Assembly (NCBI GenBank): GCA_033439795.1
Contig: JAUTDP010000002.1
Coordinates: 3,348,001 to 3,412,000, forward strand
Source of the DNA: Sordaria brevicollis
Lineage: Eukaryota > Ascomycota > Sordariomycetes > Sordariales > Sordariaceae
DNA length: 64,000 bases
Direction of reading: 5' to 3'
Made by a program: the position numbers and the translations under genes. Positions 34,900-45,217 of this stretch are shown here, piece after piece. Under the pieces are notes generated by a model that worked only from the letters and a program-made list of their open reading frames with translations, made no database searches and was not told where the DNA came from. Position 1 is the first letter of the stretch; each line of letters opens with the position of its first letter.

Positions 34900-36522
34900 T
34901 TACATGCCAGGGGAGACGAGCTTGCCCTGCTGTCTGGCGTTGTGTTGCCAGCCGCCAGCAAGAGCCTCACCACCGTTCTCCTGAGCAAACTTTTGCATAC
35001 GGGCCTCCAGCTCAGGTCGGAAGTGGCGGATGAGGCCTTGAATGGGCCAGGCGAAAGCTTCGCCAAGAGCTGAACATCTTGTCAGTACCAATCACCAGCT
35101 GTTGTAAACATTCCAGAAAGGACTTACCGCAGATAGTGTGACCCTCAACCTGCTTGGTCAACTCCTGGAGCATATCAATTTCCCTCTCACGTCCTTGACC
35201 CTTCTCGAAACGCTTCATGATCTGCTCGGTCCACTTGCTACCCTCGCGGCAAGGTGTGCACTGGCCGCAAGACTCGTGACGGTAGAAGTGGCTTAGTCGG
35301 GAAATAGCGCGGACAACATCGGTGCTCTTGTCCATGACGATAAGAGCGGCAGTACCAAGACCGGACTGGCTATCCTTGAGGGCATCGAAATCCATCAACT
35401 GGGTATCGCAGATGTGCTTGGGCAGGATGGGTGTCGACGATCCACCGGGGATGACGGCCAAAAGGTTATCCCAACCACCGCGAACTCCACCGCAGTGCTT
35501 GTCGATAAGCTCACGCATGGGAATGCTCATCTCCTCCTCGACAGTACACGGGTTATTGACGTGACCGCTGATGCAGTAGAGCTTGGTACCCTGGTTGCGC
35601 TCACGGCCGAAACCGGCAAACCAGGTGCCACCGCGGCGGCAGATAGTGGGAGCGACGGCAACAGTCTCGACGTTGGCGACAGTCGAAGGGCAACCGAACA
35701 GACCGACGGCAGCGGGGAAAGGAGGCTTGAGACGGGGCTTTCCGGGCTTGCCCTCAAGAGACTCGATCAAACTGGTCTCCTCGCCGCAAACGTAGGCACC
35801 GGCACCACGGTGGATATAAACATCGAAGTCGTAACCAGAGCCGCAGGCGTTCTTTCCGATAAGCCCATCGGCATAGGCCTCGTTGATAGCGTTCTGTAGC
35901 ACGGCAGCCTCCTGGATGAACTCGCCACGAATGTAGATGTAGGCAGCGGTGGCATTCATGGCGCGGCCGGCGACCAAACAGCCCTCAACAAGCTTATGGG
36001 GATCCTTGCGCATGATCTCGCGGTCCTTGCAGGTACCCGGCTCACCCTCATCGGCGTTGACGACCAGATAACGGGGCTTGTTGTCCTTGTCCCAATCCTT
36101 GAAGTTCATGAAAGACTGGCATGCGAGAGAAACAGTCAGTAAGCATGCTCAGTATTGATTGTATTCGTTCTTTTTCTAAATGCGATGGCACACACCCATT
36201 TGAGACCCGAAGGGAAACCAGCTCCACCACGGCCTCTAAGACCGGAAGCCTTGATCTCGCCAATGATCCAGTCGTGGCCCTTGAGGAGGATCTCCTTGGT
36301 CTTGTGCCAGTCGCCCATCTTCTTCGCATGCTTCAGGTCGGGCGGGTAGCGGCCGTAGAGGTTCTGGAAGATGCGATCCTGGTCCTTAAGACCGCCGTAG
36401 TGGCGTACGGGATTGGCGTTGCCATCTTGGACGGTCGCAAAGGTTCGGCATTGCTCGACGGCGGCGGCGCGCGAGAGGGTCCTGACCGACGCCTTGGTGG
36501 GCGCCGCGGTACGTGAAAGCAT
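34900..36522 (-). CDS. nuo51: NADH:ubiquinone oxidoreductase 51 kDa subunit (complex I, NDUFV1)
   Basis: Three exons, 36522-36196, 36115-35128 and 35069-34900, give 494 aa. Donors are GTGTGT and GTAAGT; acceptors are CCAG and TCAG. The N-terminus ([21 protein letters not shown]) is a typical mitochondrial presequence. The nucleotide-binding loop is [14 protein letters not shown]. The FMN region has [16 protein letters not shown] and [20 protein letters not shown]. The N3 4Fe-4S cluster motif is [12 protein letters not shown], with a further conserved cysteine in HTICA. The subunit takes electrons from NADH through FMN into the iron-sulfur chain, at the tip of the matrix arm of complex I. The sequence closely matches the well-studied Neurospora protein as I remember it. 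All catalytic residues are intact. It is divergent from the dynactin p27 gene. Confidence 0.97.
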
Positions 36523-37407
36523 GATGGAAGTCGTATCTGCTCCGCGATACAGAGCAGTGTGGAGTAGGTGCCTATGGAGGCCGGGAGCGTCGTCGTCGGG
36601 GATGGGGACTCGGGAGGAGTGGGTGAGGTTATTCCACTTTCCCACTTGTTCCCCGTCCCCATGGGGCTGGTGGCCTTCAACTTCATGGACGTAACCGGTT
36701 CTTGCGCCATTCTGATTGGCCCGATACTAAGGCTCAGGTGTGGCGCTCTGGGCGCTGTGGCGGGAGCTTCTTGGTGCTCCGAGGTCACGGTGCCAGCGAG
36801 TTTGTGCTAGAGTGCCCCTCACAAGGCTCACAGCTGCAAGTGCGGAAGCTGTGACCGATTGGCTGGGCCGGCCAGCTCATCCCATCTTCTCCTTACATCT
36901 TGCGCTGTGTCCCTGCGTTTTCAAGATGCCCTTATATTTCGTCCCAAGGTGCGCATCGCAACGGCGCATGCTTCTCAGATTGAAGGGTGGAAAAGAAGTT
37001 GAAAGTTGAAAACAGCAACGTCCACGAGGATTTTGAAGACCCAGGATCCAACAGCTCCATCATCCGCGAGTCAGGGATGCCCTTTGCAAACGTCAAGCAT
37101 GCATGACTAGCAAATCCCCGCCCAAACGAACCCACGACCTCCATCTTCATCTCCATCAACTCCATAAAGTCGACGATAGCGTCCGAGCTTCAAAGCTTCC
37201 AGCGCTTCCACTCAGGGAATCGGTGGCCTGAGTCCAAATCTCCGTCCTGATCGAGCACCCAACCAACACCGGCCGAATAGGACAGACCGCCCAAAGTTGG
37301 AGACGATTCTCAAAGCACAATAATTTTCGACAACACAGCGATTTCCCACCGCGACGCGACGATACACCGGCGATTACTACTGTTTTCTGCTATCAACAAC
37401 GGCAACA
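36523..37407. promoter_or_regulatory. Divergent promoter region of nuo51 and dynactin p27
   Basis: 885 bp between two start codons pointing away from each other; it must contain both promoters and leaders. No clear TATA box stands out at either end. Frames inside are short shadows. Confidence 0.5.
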
Positions 37408-38185
37408 ATGTCATCAGCAACCCCCTCCCCCGATCCCCGCTCGCACCACAAACGACACTCCATCCTGCCCGCCGTCTCCCAATCCGGCCCCAAGCCTCCC
37501 GTGCAATTCTCCTCGTCCTGCACCATCGCCGACAGCGCCCTTCTCACAGGGCCGCACACCATCATCGTCAGCACCGAGAGCGTGATCCACCCACGCGCTC
37601 GACTCGAGTCTTTGGGCGGCCGCGTCACGGTCGGACGGCGGTGCATCGTGCACGAGCGGGCTTGCTTGGGGGCGGCTGATCTCCAGGGGAGGTACCACAA
37701 GGGGAGTCCGGATAAGGATGGAAGGTCGATGGGCGCGGTGACGCTGGGAGACTATGTCACGGTCGAGGTGGGCGCGCAGGTTGAGAGCGGTGGGACGGTG
37801 ATTGGGGAGGGCACGACGGTGGGCATTGGGACCAGAGTCGGGGCGGGGGCTGTTGTTGGGAAGGTGAGTTTGTTTATGAACCCCAAGGGACCTTGAGACC
37901 GTGGTTGTGGTGTCCATGGCCGTCAATATGGTGCTGCTAGGCCTCATCGGGGTTGTAAGGGACTCGATTGAACCAACGTACTGATAAATCCCACAGCATT
38001 GCACCCTGACCGCCAACAGCACTGTTGCAGCAGGTGAGGTTATTCCAGACTACACGGTGATTTACTCGAACGGTCTACGAAGAGTCGACAAGCGAGGAGT
38101 GTCGGATTTGAAGAACAAGGCACAAGCGCGCCAAATCGATGTCCTCAGGCGATTGATACCCAGCAACCCAGCGAAATTCCAATGA
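37408..38185 (+). CDS. Dynactin subunit 6 (p27, DCTN6-like)
   Basis: Two exons, 37408-37863 and 37997-38185, give 214 aa; donor GTGAGT, acceptor CCACAG, junction VVGK/HCTL in phase 0. The body is a left-handed parallel beta-helix of hexapeptide-like turns: HTIIVSTESVIHPRARLESL, RVTVGRRCIVHERACLGA, AVTLGDYVTVEVGAQVESG, TVIGEGTTVGIGTRVGAGAVVG, HCTLTANSTVAAGEVIPDYTVIY. It ends in a short helical tail (SDLKNKAQARQIDVLRRL). In the family p27 pairs with p25 at the pointed end of the Arp1 filament of dynactin and helps dynein bind cargo such as early endosomes. In Neurospora, dynactin mutants show the ropy hyphal form. Length and repeat number fit p27 better than p25, which usually keeps a stricter helix and shorter tail. 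Confidence 0.88.
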
Positions 38186-38566
38186 TACCCGGGTTACTCT
38201 TCAATCGCCCAAGGTGCTGGTATTGAGTGCATGTGCATTTCTATGATTCGCTGGTTATCGAGGAAGAGAACTTTTGCGCTCAACCGACCTTGGACGAGAC
38301 CGAGAAAACACAAAGGCTCTCCAGGTCAATTGACATACAGAAAGATGCCCAGAAGCTGCTGAAACCAGTCATTCAATATACCAAATCATTGAGGGCAAAA
38401 ATGAAGCATGGGTTAAGTTGACAACCGGGGAAGAAAAGACAGGAAAGGCGCCATGGCAGCAATGAATTGACTATCAGGGAAGGAACGGCAGGACAGAATG
38501 GACATCATCACAAAAAGAAATTCGAAAAGAGAAAGAAAGCCTTTCCGGGAATGTGTGGAAAAATGC
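38186..38566. other. Spacer between dynactin p27 and tRNA-Lys
   Basis: 381 bp containing the p27 3' UTR. No other feature is seen. Confidence 0.5.
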
Positions 38567-38571
38567 AAAAA
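38567..38571 (-). terminator. RNA polymerase III terminator for tRNA-Lys
   Basis: A T5 run on the minus strand 22 nt past the tRNA 3' end; a second T5 run lies at 38559-38563. Runs of T are the standard Pol III stop signal. Confidence 0.7.
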
Positions 38572-38593
38572 TGGAAGGAACGATCGGGAATTG

Positions 38594-38681
38594 AGCCCGA
38601 CGTGGGGGTCGAACCCACAACCTTGAGATTACGGAGGAACTCCTTAAGAGTCTCACGCTCTACCGATTGAGCTAGCCGGGC
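38594..38681 (-). tRNA. tRNA-Lys (anticodon CUU) with a 15-nt intron
   Basis: The 88-nt gene folds as a full cloverleaf. The 7-bp acceptor stem is GCCCGGC with GTCGGGC, one G-U pair. The D-arm is GCTC...GAGC (A box), the anticodon stem TGAGA with TCTCA, and the T-arm GTGGG-TTCGACC-CCCAC (B box). The anticodon loop reads CTCTTAA, giving anticodon CTT (38648-38646). A 15-nt intron, 38644-38630, sits one base 3' of the anticodon, the canonical eukaryotic position. The mature length is 73 nt. The discriminator base is U. Confidence 0.96.
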
Positions 38682-39421
38682 AAGCGGCTATCAATCACTC
38701 CTTGTTGAAAGGGACGCAGAATCCAGTACTTATGAAGTTAATTGAAAGTGCAAGTTTCATGTTGTTGAAACCATAACTTTTGGAAGTACGAGTATACTTT
38801 GTGGCCCTCACCAGGGCTCACTGCCTTGGCCGTAATTCCCAATTCCCATCGCACCTTCCTCACTTTCTTGTTAAATGATTCCGCCCATAAATGGCAGGAC
38901 CCATGCCTGGTGTGGGCTTTAGATGGACGTTCTTTCCGTTTGAGACTGAGCATTAGCAATCTGCTTGGACAGATCTAGTCGTAACTTCCTCTCTTCGTCC
39001 TTTTCCCGTCGTTCGGTATCGCGGAGCGCTTTCGTGGCCGGCGTTATGTCAGCAGAATCCTCTGACCCTGAGAGGTCAAGGGGAAGCATAGGTTGAATGG
39101 CTGGGTGGTTACCTCTAAGCGCTCCGTGCGCTCATCATAACGGCATGCCTCCTGGACGACTGTTTTCTTCCCCTCTGACAACCTCCACCCATTGCTACAA
39201 TGGCGTACCTCGAGGATGAGGACTTCCACCTACTACGCTCCATGCGCCACGAGTACACTCCCGAGATTAGAGGGTATGCACACTGGTATTGTCCTTGCCA
39301 GGTAGCTCCGTCATGAGCTTGAAGACGCGGACCGCATCCCATGGTGGCATGTGTGTACCAGCAGTAATACCCTGGCTGTGCCACGGAAGGGGGCTGATCC
39401 AGTGTGGTAAGGGAACAAAGC

Positions 39422-39496
39422 CAACTTTAATATACGCTATTGGAGCTGGAATTACCGCGGATGCTGGCACCAGACTTGCCCTCCAATTGTTCCTCG
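39422..39496 (-). rRNA. Dispersed fragment of 18S rDNA (pseudogene), about 75 bp
   Basis: The minus strand carries the universally conserved 530-loop region of small-subunit rRNA, including GGCAAGTCTGGTGCCAGC and GGTAATTCCAGCTCCAATAG. It matches without gaps over about 75 bp. One substitution is clear: the usual CAGCAGCCGCGG reads CAGCATCCGCGG. The match stops abruptly on both sides, so this is an inserted fragment, not an rRNA gene. It is too short to be recognised by RIP. Confidence 0.88.
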
Positions 39497-39740
39497 GATG
39501 ACCGAAAGTTCGAACTTCTATCCTCCGTAATCCCATCACCGCAGCACAACCAAACTGCGCAACAAATAGTTAATATAAGTTCATTCTCTCCCTTCCATGT
39601 TCCCGTTTTAGACACCATCTATAAATTATCCCAGTTGCCCAAAATCAAAAGTGGTCATGACGCCTTGACAGTAGCAATTCCTGTCCCGAATATTCCAAAC
39701 TGAATTATTGCCTCGTACTCCATAAACCCATCCCAAACCC

Positions 39741-39776
39741 AGCACTCCCAGCACTCCCAACACTCCCAACACTCAC
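39741..39776 (+). repeat. 9-bp tandem repeat, 4 copies
   Basis: Units of the form ARCACTCCC start at 39741, 39750 and 39759; a diverged fourth copy starts at 39768. They lie just past the stop of the minus-strand gene, in its presumed 3' UTR. Confidence 0.75.
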
Positions 39777-39783
39777 TCACAAC

Positions 39784-41592
39784 TCACAAGTACCTAACCT
39801 TCATCCACTCACTCGTCCCCAATCCCAGATTCAGTCCATTCTCCGCCCACCACCTCCTCACCCTCGTCTGATCGCCCAACGAATCCTCCAGCGCCTCCTC
39901 GATATCCATCGTCTTGTACTCCACCCTTTTACCCTTCCTCCCGTTCATCCCGGGTAACTCCCCATGCGCATACCTCCGCCACCACTCCAACACAGGAATA
40001 TGCGCATGAAACGTCGGCTCAATCAAGATCTGATTATCAAACTGCATCTTATCATCCCCCCTCAGCTCGCGCCACAGATCCAAAATCTTGACCTGCCCCC
40101 ACCGGCTCGCCATCTTGCACACTTGTTCTTGATGCTCCAGCGCGACCCCGGACTGCTCAAGCCACCAGCGCATGATCTCCACGTGACCGTACTGTGCCGC
40201 CATCAGCAAGGAACGGCCAGGCTTCAGGGAGACGTTGCGCGACGGGTGTTCGCGCTGCGCGGCGTCGCGCCACCATTGCAATACATCTAAATGGCCGCGG
40301 GAGGTGGCCAGCTCAAAGGCCGACTCGGTGTATTTGAGCGGTAGGCCGGAGCGGCGCCACCATTCCAGAACGGGGATGCAGCCCCGCATGGAGGCGAGGT
40401 TGAGCGCCTCCGTGTCGTACTGTTTTTCGAGGAAGGAGGGGGAGCGCGCCCACCACTCGAGGATGTCGGTGCGGTAGTAGTAGGCTGATGCCTTTGTGGG
40501 GATGGTCTTGCCGTCAAAACACTTGAAGAGGTGTGGGAAGTTGGACTCGATGTAGGTCAAAACTTCGGTGAGGCCGAATTTGAATATTAGGTGGACGGCT
40601 AAGGCCGAGAGGTCCTGGAAGGATTCGGGTGCTTGGGAGAGCTTTTCGCAGATGGCTTTGGTGTTGGCTGTGAGTAACGTCCATTCGAGTTCGTGCATGA
40701 AGACTTGCAGAGGGTCGTTGGGATCCTTGGGCTGCAGCCGCCAGCCTTCGCTCTCGGGCATGGGGATGGTGGTGAAGACGCCCATGGAGGTGGCCAGCTC
40801 CCAGTCGTTGGTGTATTCGAAGATCATGCTCCATAGTTCTGGCGGGAGCGTTGACCTGGCCTTCTTCCCTTCTGTTGCCGCGGATGCCCCTTGCTGAACG
40901 GATACTTCGACGGTGTGGCCGATCTTGAGAAGGTCGGCTTGGTTTTTGATGATGGCCAGCACTTCGTTGAACGCATCCCATTTCACGACCCGTTTCGGAT
41001 TCGGACTGTCGTCGTAGTGCCACAGAATTGGGGGAAGAACCCTGATCCAGCTCCATTTCCGATGAAGCTTGCTGATCTGCCTCTTAGTCATTGGGTTCTC
41101 CCACATGTGTGTGGTCATGCCGGGTATAAGCAGTATCCTCTTGGAGGCATCCCATCCTCTCAAGACCTCCAACAACAGCGTATCCGCCATACCGCACATC
41201 ATCCTGGCCAGGTGGTCCGCATCGATCGGCGCAATAACTAGAAGGTCGGCCCATTCCACCAGTTCGTAGGCTGTCTGTTGATATGTTTCGATTTCCTTGC
41301 CCGTGAGACCGTCGGGTCCGTCTGCCCTCAAGCTCTTATTCTTGTGTGCCATGATTTCCTGCGCTAATCGGTGCGTCATGTCGTCGACTATCGCTCGTGT
41401 GGTTATTTGTGGCTCTTTCGATAGGCGGACGGCGATGGCTTGCGCGTAGGCCACATCCCGAGGGCCATTTGCGGCGATCAGGAGACGAAGTTTTCGAGGG
41501 CGTTGGATTTCGTTTAGTGATGGCGTGGACGGAACCCGATCGATGGCGGTCACCTGGCTAGCAAGGCTAGCAAGAGAACCGTTGCCAGCCAT
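39784..41592 (-). CDS. PPCDC/Hal3-like flavoprotein fused to C-terminal ankyrin-type repeats
   Basis: Single-exon frame of 602 aa; I chose the ATG at 41592 (MAGNGSLASLAS) because the frame extends further only with a non-ATG start. Residues about 30-230 are a flavoprotein domain of the phosphopantothenoylcysteine decarboxylase/Hal3 type: KLRLLIAANGPRDVAYAQAI, then WADLLVIAPIDADHLARMMCG, WDASKRILLIPGM and THMWENPMTKRQ, the counterpart of the PAMNxxMW substrate clamp. Residues about 370-560 hold five or more ankyrin-like units built on VLEWWRR, VLQWWRD, IMRWWLE, ILDLWRE and VLEWWRRY spaced 30-40 residues apart, a variant seen in fungal ankyrin proteins. The decarboxylase makes 4'-phosphopantetheine in CoA synthesis. 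Whether this protein is active is unclear, since the family cysteine and histidine cannot be placed with confidence. It may be a regulatory or scaffold flavoprotein. Confidence 0.85.
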   Translation of the reverse strand: MAGNGSLASLASQVTAIDRVPSTPSLNEIQRPRKLRLLIAANGPRDVAYAQAIAVRLSKEPQITTRAIVDDMTHRLAQEIMAHKNKSLRADGPDGLTGKEIETYQQTAYELVEWADLLVIAPIDADHLARMMCGMADTLLLEVLRGWDASKRILLIPGMTTHMWENPMTKRQISKLHRKWSWIRVLPPILWHYDDSPNPKRVVKWDAFNEVLAIIKNQADLLKIGHTVEVSVQQGASAATEGKKARSTLPPELWSMIFEYTNDWELATSMGVFTTIPMPESEGWRLQPKDPNDPLQVFMHELEWTLLTANTKAICEKLSQAPESFQDLSALAVHLIFKFGLTEVLTYIESNFPHLFKCFDGKTIPTKASAYYYRTDILEWWARSPSFLEKQYDTEALNLASMRGCIPVLEWWRRSGLPLKYTESAFELATSRGHLDVLQWWRDAAQREHPSRNVSLKPGRSLLMAAQYGHVEIMRWWLEQSGVALEHQEQVCKMASRWGQVKILDLWRELRGDDKMQFDNQILIEPTFHAHIPVLEWWRRYAHGELPGMNGRKGKRVEYKTMDIEEALEDSLGDQTRVRRWWAENGLNLGLGTSEWMKVRYL

Positions 41593-42762
41593 GGCGGGCA
41601 AGCTGGCGATTTTAGTTTGGTGTTGTTCTTTGCTCGGTGGTTCGTTCGCTTGGTCGATAGTTCGCGGGGCACAATAATATGTTCGAATCCGACTCGAGAG
41701 TGGAAGTTCAAAAAGGGTTATTCCGGGCCTCAAATAATGCGCTCCTTTCGCCGTATATGTCTCGTCGAACAAGTGGGAGAGGAAGTTTGCCTAAACACCA
41801 GTATGCCGTTGTGTTTGTGTCGATGTTGGGCGACAATGAACCAAGCCAATAGGTTAGCTAACTGAGGTGCGATTGGCTTGTGTCGGAAACCGTCGGATAA
41901 AAATGTCCGGAGAATGACGACACTCGTCTTGCGATCAGAGTCTCGCTGTTGTCACTGTCAGGTTATGTTTAAGGGGTATGACATGAGATGTCGTGAGGAA
42001 CAAAGAGGAGTGAGGAATCGTTGGGCGGATCGTTCCAGCGGTAGGGCGAATCAAACATCGAACGGTTGAAGGAAAAGTGTGGTGTGTGTGTGACGGACGG
42101 GAAGACAAATCATTGAAGACACGGGAAGAGAGTTCTTTGGTGATGCGCGATTAGGTACTTTGTACTACCGCAGTGTGCTGTACTGTACGGATGAGGGTCC
42201 GGATACAGTGGGGTGTCAAACTGTGACTTTCTCATCCGTGTTGCAGAATCCCATGAGGCTATCCACGCAGCAGAATAGGAATGACGTTTTTTCTTGTTAC
42301 GCAGATGCCCAATGAAGCATCGAACCAAGCAAAATGACCATCCAGTTCTTGGCTTTGACATTCGAAGCACAAGGCAGGACAACTTGAAGTTCGCAGACCC
42401 TTTCTGCTTCCCGGTTGTGGGGTTCTTCGACGGGTCGAGTGAGGAATATTATAGCGGCGGAACGGAAGGTGCTCCGGATGATGAAACCGGAACCGGGAAC
42501 GTCGTATCGGATTCTCAACTTACCATAGCACTGGGAATCTATGCTTTTTGAGAAATGGAATGATTGACCATGCTTGAATCCTTTTTCCCACTTAGCGTGT
42601 GGTCAAAAAGGTGGATTGCAGTTTAGATAGAACATGGAAGGCGTTTGCCCAAGACCGAGGTAAACCACATAGTGATGATTCCCCAGACATGATATGTGGA
42701 GGATCGCTCTATATATGTGCAGATTAACAAAAACAAGCATGCAATTATGACCGCTAAATCCT
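41593..42762. other. Intergenic region, about 1.2 kb
   Basis: Contains the promoter and leader of the flavoprotein-ankyrin gene and, at the right, the 3' UTR of the MAK5 gene. Short frames only. Confidence 0.5.
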
Positions 42763-45217
42763 CTAATCATCCAGGCCCAAACCGTCCACCTGGCCCAAGA
42801 ATAGCCCCTGCTCGCCCTTCAGCAAATCAGTGACATCCAATCCAGTGAGGTACCTCTCGCTGACACCCGTGTTGATCCTCTGGTTCAAGAGATCTCTCAG
42901 CGCAGCCCTCAGCGCTCCCAACTCGGCCTTGCTCATCTGCTGTGCCTCCTTCTGCTTCTGCTTCTTCGCGCTGCCCTTGCCGCCCCACTTGCCCGCCTTC
43001 TCGAGCTCCTCCGAGTCGTAGTCAACACCCAGATCCTCCGCTGCCTTCTTCATCCAGTCGTCCTCCTTTCCGCCCTGCGTCTTAGCCTGCACCGCATCCG
43101 CAATCTTCTTGGCCAGGTCGACGCGCTCGCGCAGCTTGGCAACGATGCGCCGGTCAATGTCGATGGTGCGCAGACCGCTCGACACGAGCTTCTTGGTGTT
43201 GTTGCCCGAGTTGCCGGCCTTGACCTCGGCTTGGGCGTGCACCTTGGCGACGAGACGCTGTGTCGGCACAGCTTCCTTGGGACCGCAGAGCAGGATGCTC
43301 GTGCCCGAGTTGTTAGCGCGGGCGGTACGACCGGAGCGGTGCACGTAGTCCTCGGCGGCGCGGGGGACGTGGTAGTGGATGACAAGATCGACTTCGGGGA
43401 TATCGAGACCGCGGGCAGCGACGTCGGTGGCGACCAGGATGGCGGCAGAGCCGTTCTTCTTCTTGGCCGCCTCGTTGGCCTTGAAGCGGTCGATGGAGCG
43501 GAGACGGGCTTGCTGGATCATGCCGGAGTGGAGAGGGAACGCGGGGAGGTTGAGGTTCTCGAGGAGGGGAGTGAGGCGACGGACCGAGTTGACCGAGTTG
43601 GTGAACACGAGCGCGCGCCGTGTGGGCTGGAGCATAAGAGTAGCGTAGAGGTAGAGATCCTTCTCCATGTCTCCGCACATGATGAGACCCTCCTTGAGGT
43701 TCTCGGCCATCTGGTGGACAGGGTTGGCGTCGACAAACTTGGGGGTCTCGCGGAAGTTGAGCTTCTGAAGAAGGTACTCCATGTCCTGGGTATTCGTTGC
43801 CTTGAACTTGGACTTTCCAGCGAGCTTTTGCTGCAGGTTCTTGTTGAACGTGGCGGAGAAAATGAGAGTCTGCCTCTTGTTGACGGGCTCCTCCTCCTCC
43901 TCTTCTTCTTCCTCCTCTTCCTCCTCTTCCTTCCCCTCCTCATCGGTGTTGGCCATCTTCTGGTCCTCCGTGTTCTCCTCCACCGGCGGCCTGTCAAGAG
44001 CCTTGAAAATATCCTCGGCCTCCTTAAAGTGGCCGTCCTTCAAAAGTCTGTCCGCCTCATCCAGTACAAGGAAGGAGATGTTTCGTAGAGTAGCAAGCAC
44101 AGAGTTATCTGAGCTCATGACTTCCCACATTCTGCCAGGGGTGGCAATAACGATATCGGCGACCTGGAGCTGGCGTTTTTGCTTCTGCACGGCCATACCG
44201 CCAAGAACTGAGCAGATGTAAGGCGCCGTAGGAAGACCCTTGCAGAGCGCTTGAAGATGGTCGCGGATCTGTTGAGCAAGTTCTCTGGTGGGTGACAGAA
44301 TCAGTGCTGTGGCGCCCTTCTTCTCCTCCTTGGTCTGCTTCCTCGTCTCAGCAGCCTTCAACCAAGCCTCCACGACCGGAATGCCGAATGCCAACGTCTT
44401 TCCTGAACCAGTGGATGCCTTGCCGATAACGTCGTGACCAGCCATAATCTGGGGGATAGCCTGGGCCTGAATAACGGTGGGCTTGGTGAATTTTAGCTTG
44501 GCAATGGTCGAAATCATGCGTGGCGACAAATCGAGTGGCACCCATTCAGACATGTCGACTTCCTCCTCCTCAGGCTCAGGCAGCTCCTCCAGTTTCGTGA
44601 AAAGGTCGGTTTCTAATTCGGGATCCTTCGGTTCGGCGGCGACCTTTTCGTTCTTACGGGCCTTCTTCTTTTCCTCGGAGATCTTCTTGTTCTCCTTCTT
44701 GTTTGGTTGCTCCTTCTTTGGCTGTTGTTTTTGCTGCTCCTTTGGCTTCTTCTGGTCCTTGGCGGCCTTCTTTTCCTTCGCTGGAGGTTTCACGGCCTCG
44801 GCCTTGGGCTCCGAATTCTCGACTTCCTGATCCGCATTCTCGGAAGGTTTAGGAGTCTCCTCATCATCAAAACCACCAAACTCTTCGCCATCGTCCTCAA
44901 TCTCCGCCTGTGACTTGGGAACAGCAGCCATCTGTTGATATGTGTGAGTTGATCCATGCCCCGATATTGTCATGATTCGTGACAAGACTTACAAACTTGA
45001 CAACGTCTCCCTCTTTTACGACATCAACACCGGTAATTTCCTCCAAACCAAAGAAACCCTCGGCATCGTCGAACATTTCCGGGATGTCGACTGTCTTCCA
45101 TGCCAGCGCATCGACCGAAACAGGGCGTTTGGTCTGCTTGGATTGTTGCCCCGTCTTGCGGCGCTTTGGCCCGCCGGCATGGGCTTTTGTGTTCTTGCGC
45201 TTCTTATCGACGGCCAT
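42763..45217 (-). CDS. mak5: ATP-dependent RNA helicase MAK5 (DEAD-box, 60S biogenesis)
   Basis: Two exons, 45217-44993 and 44931-42763, give 797 aa; donor GTAAGT, acceptor CAACAG, phase 0 at KF/MAAVPK. A basic nuclear-signal start (MAVDKKRKN...GGPKRRKTG) precedes a long Lys/Glu-rich linker. The helicase core then shows all motifs in order: Q motif FTKPTVIQAQAIP, Walker A ASTGSGKT (about 247-254), PTRELAQQI, TPGRMWEV, DEAD in LVLDEADRLL, FSATF, VFTNSVNSVRRL, LVATDVAARGLDIPEVD and HRSGRTARA. MAK5 in yeast is a nucleolar helicase needed for early 60S subunit maturation. The C-terminal extension (DLLNQRINTGVSERYLTGLDV) fits the family. An odd feature is a pure run of 14 Glu (about 410-423) between the DEAD and SAT motifs. 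It is divergent from TRM7. Confidence 0.95.

Larger units (their letters stand above)
38682..39783. other. Intergenic region with an rDNA fragment
   Basis: 1.1 kb between tRNA-Lys and the flavoprotein-ankyrin gene. A 34-codon frame at 39200-39304 (MAYLEDEDFHLLRSMRHEYT) precedes a possible GTATGC donor, but no partner exon was found. It contains the 18S-like fragment and a 9-bp tandem repeat, listed separately. The last part is the 3' UTR of the minus-strand gene. Confidence 0.5.

Noticed and set aside
39200..39304. 34-codon frame (MAYLEDEDFHLLRSMRHEYT...) followed by a donor-like GTATGC
   Set aside because: It looks exon-like but no in-phase partner exon or domain was found.
43231..44088. 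285-codon plus-strand frame opposite MAK5
   Set aside because: Antisense to the conserved helicase core and without any domain of its own.
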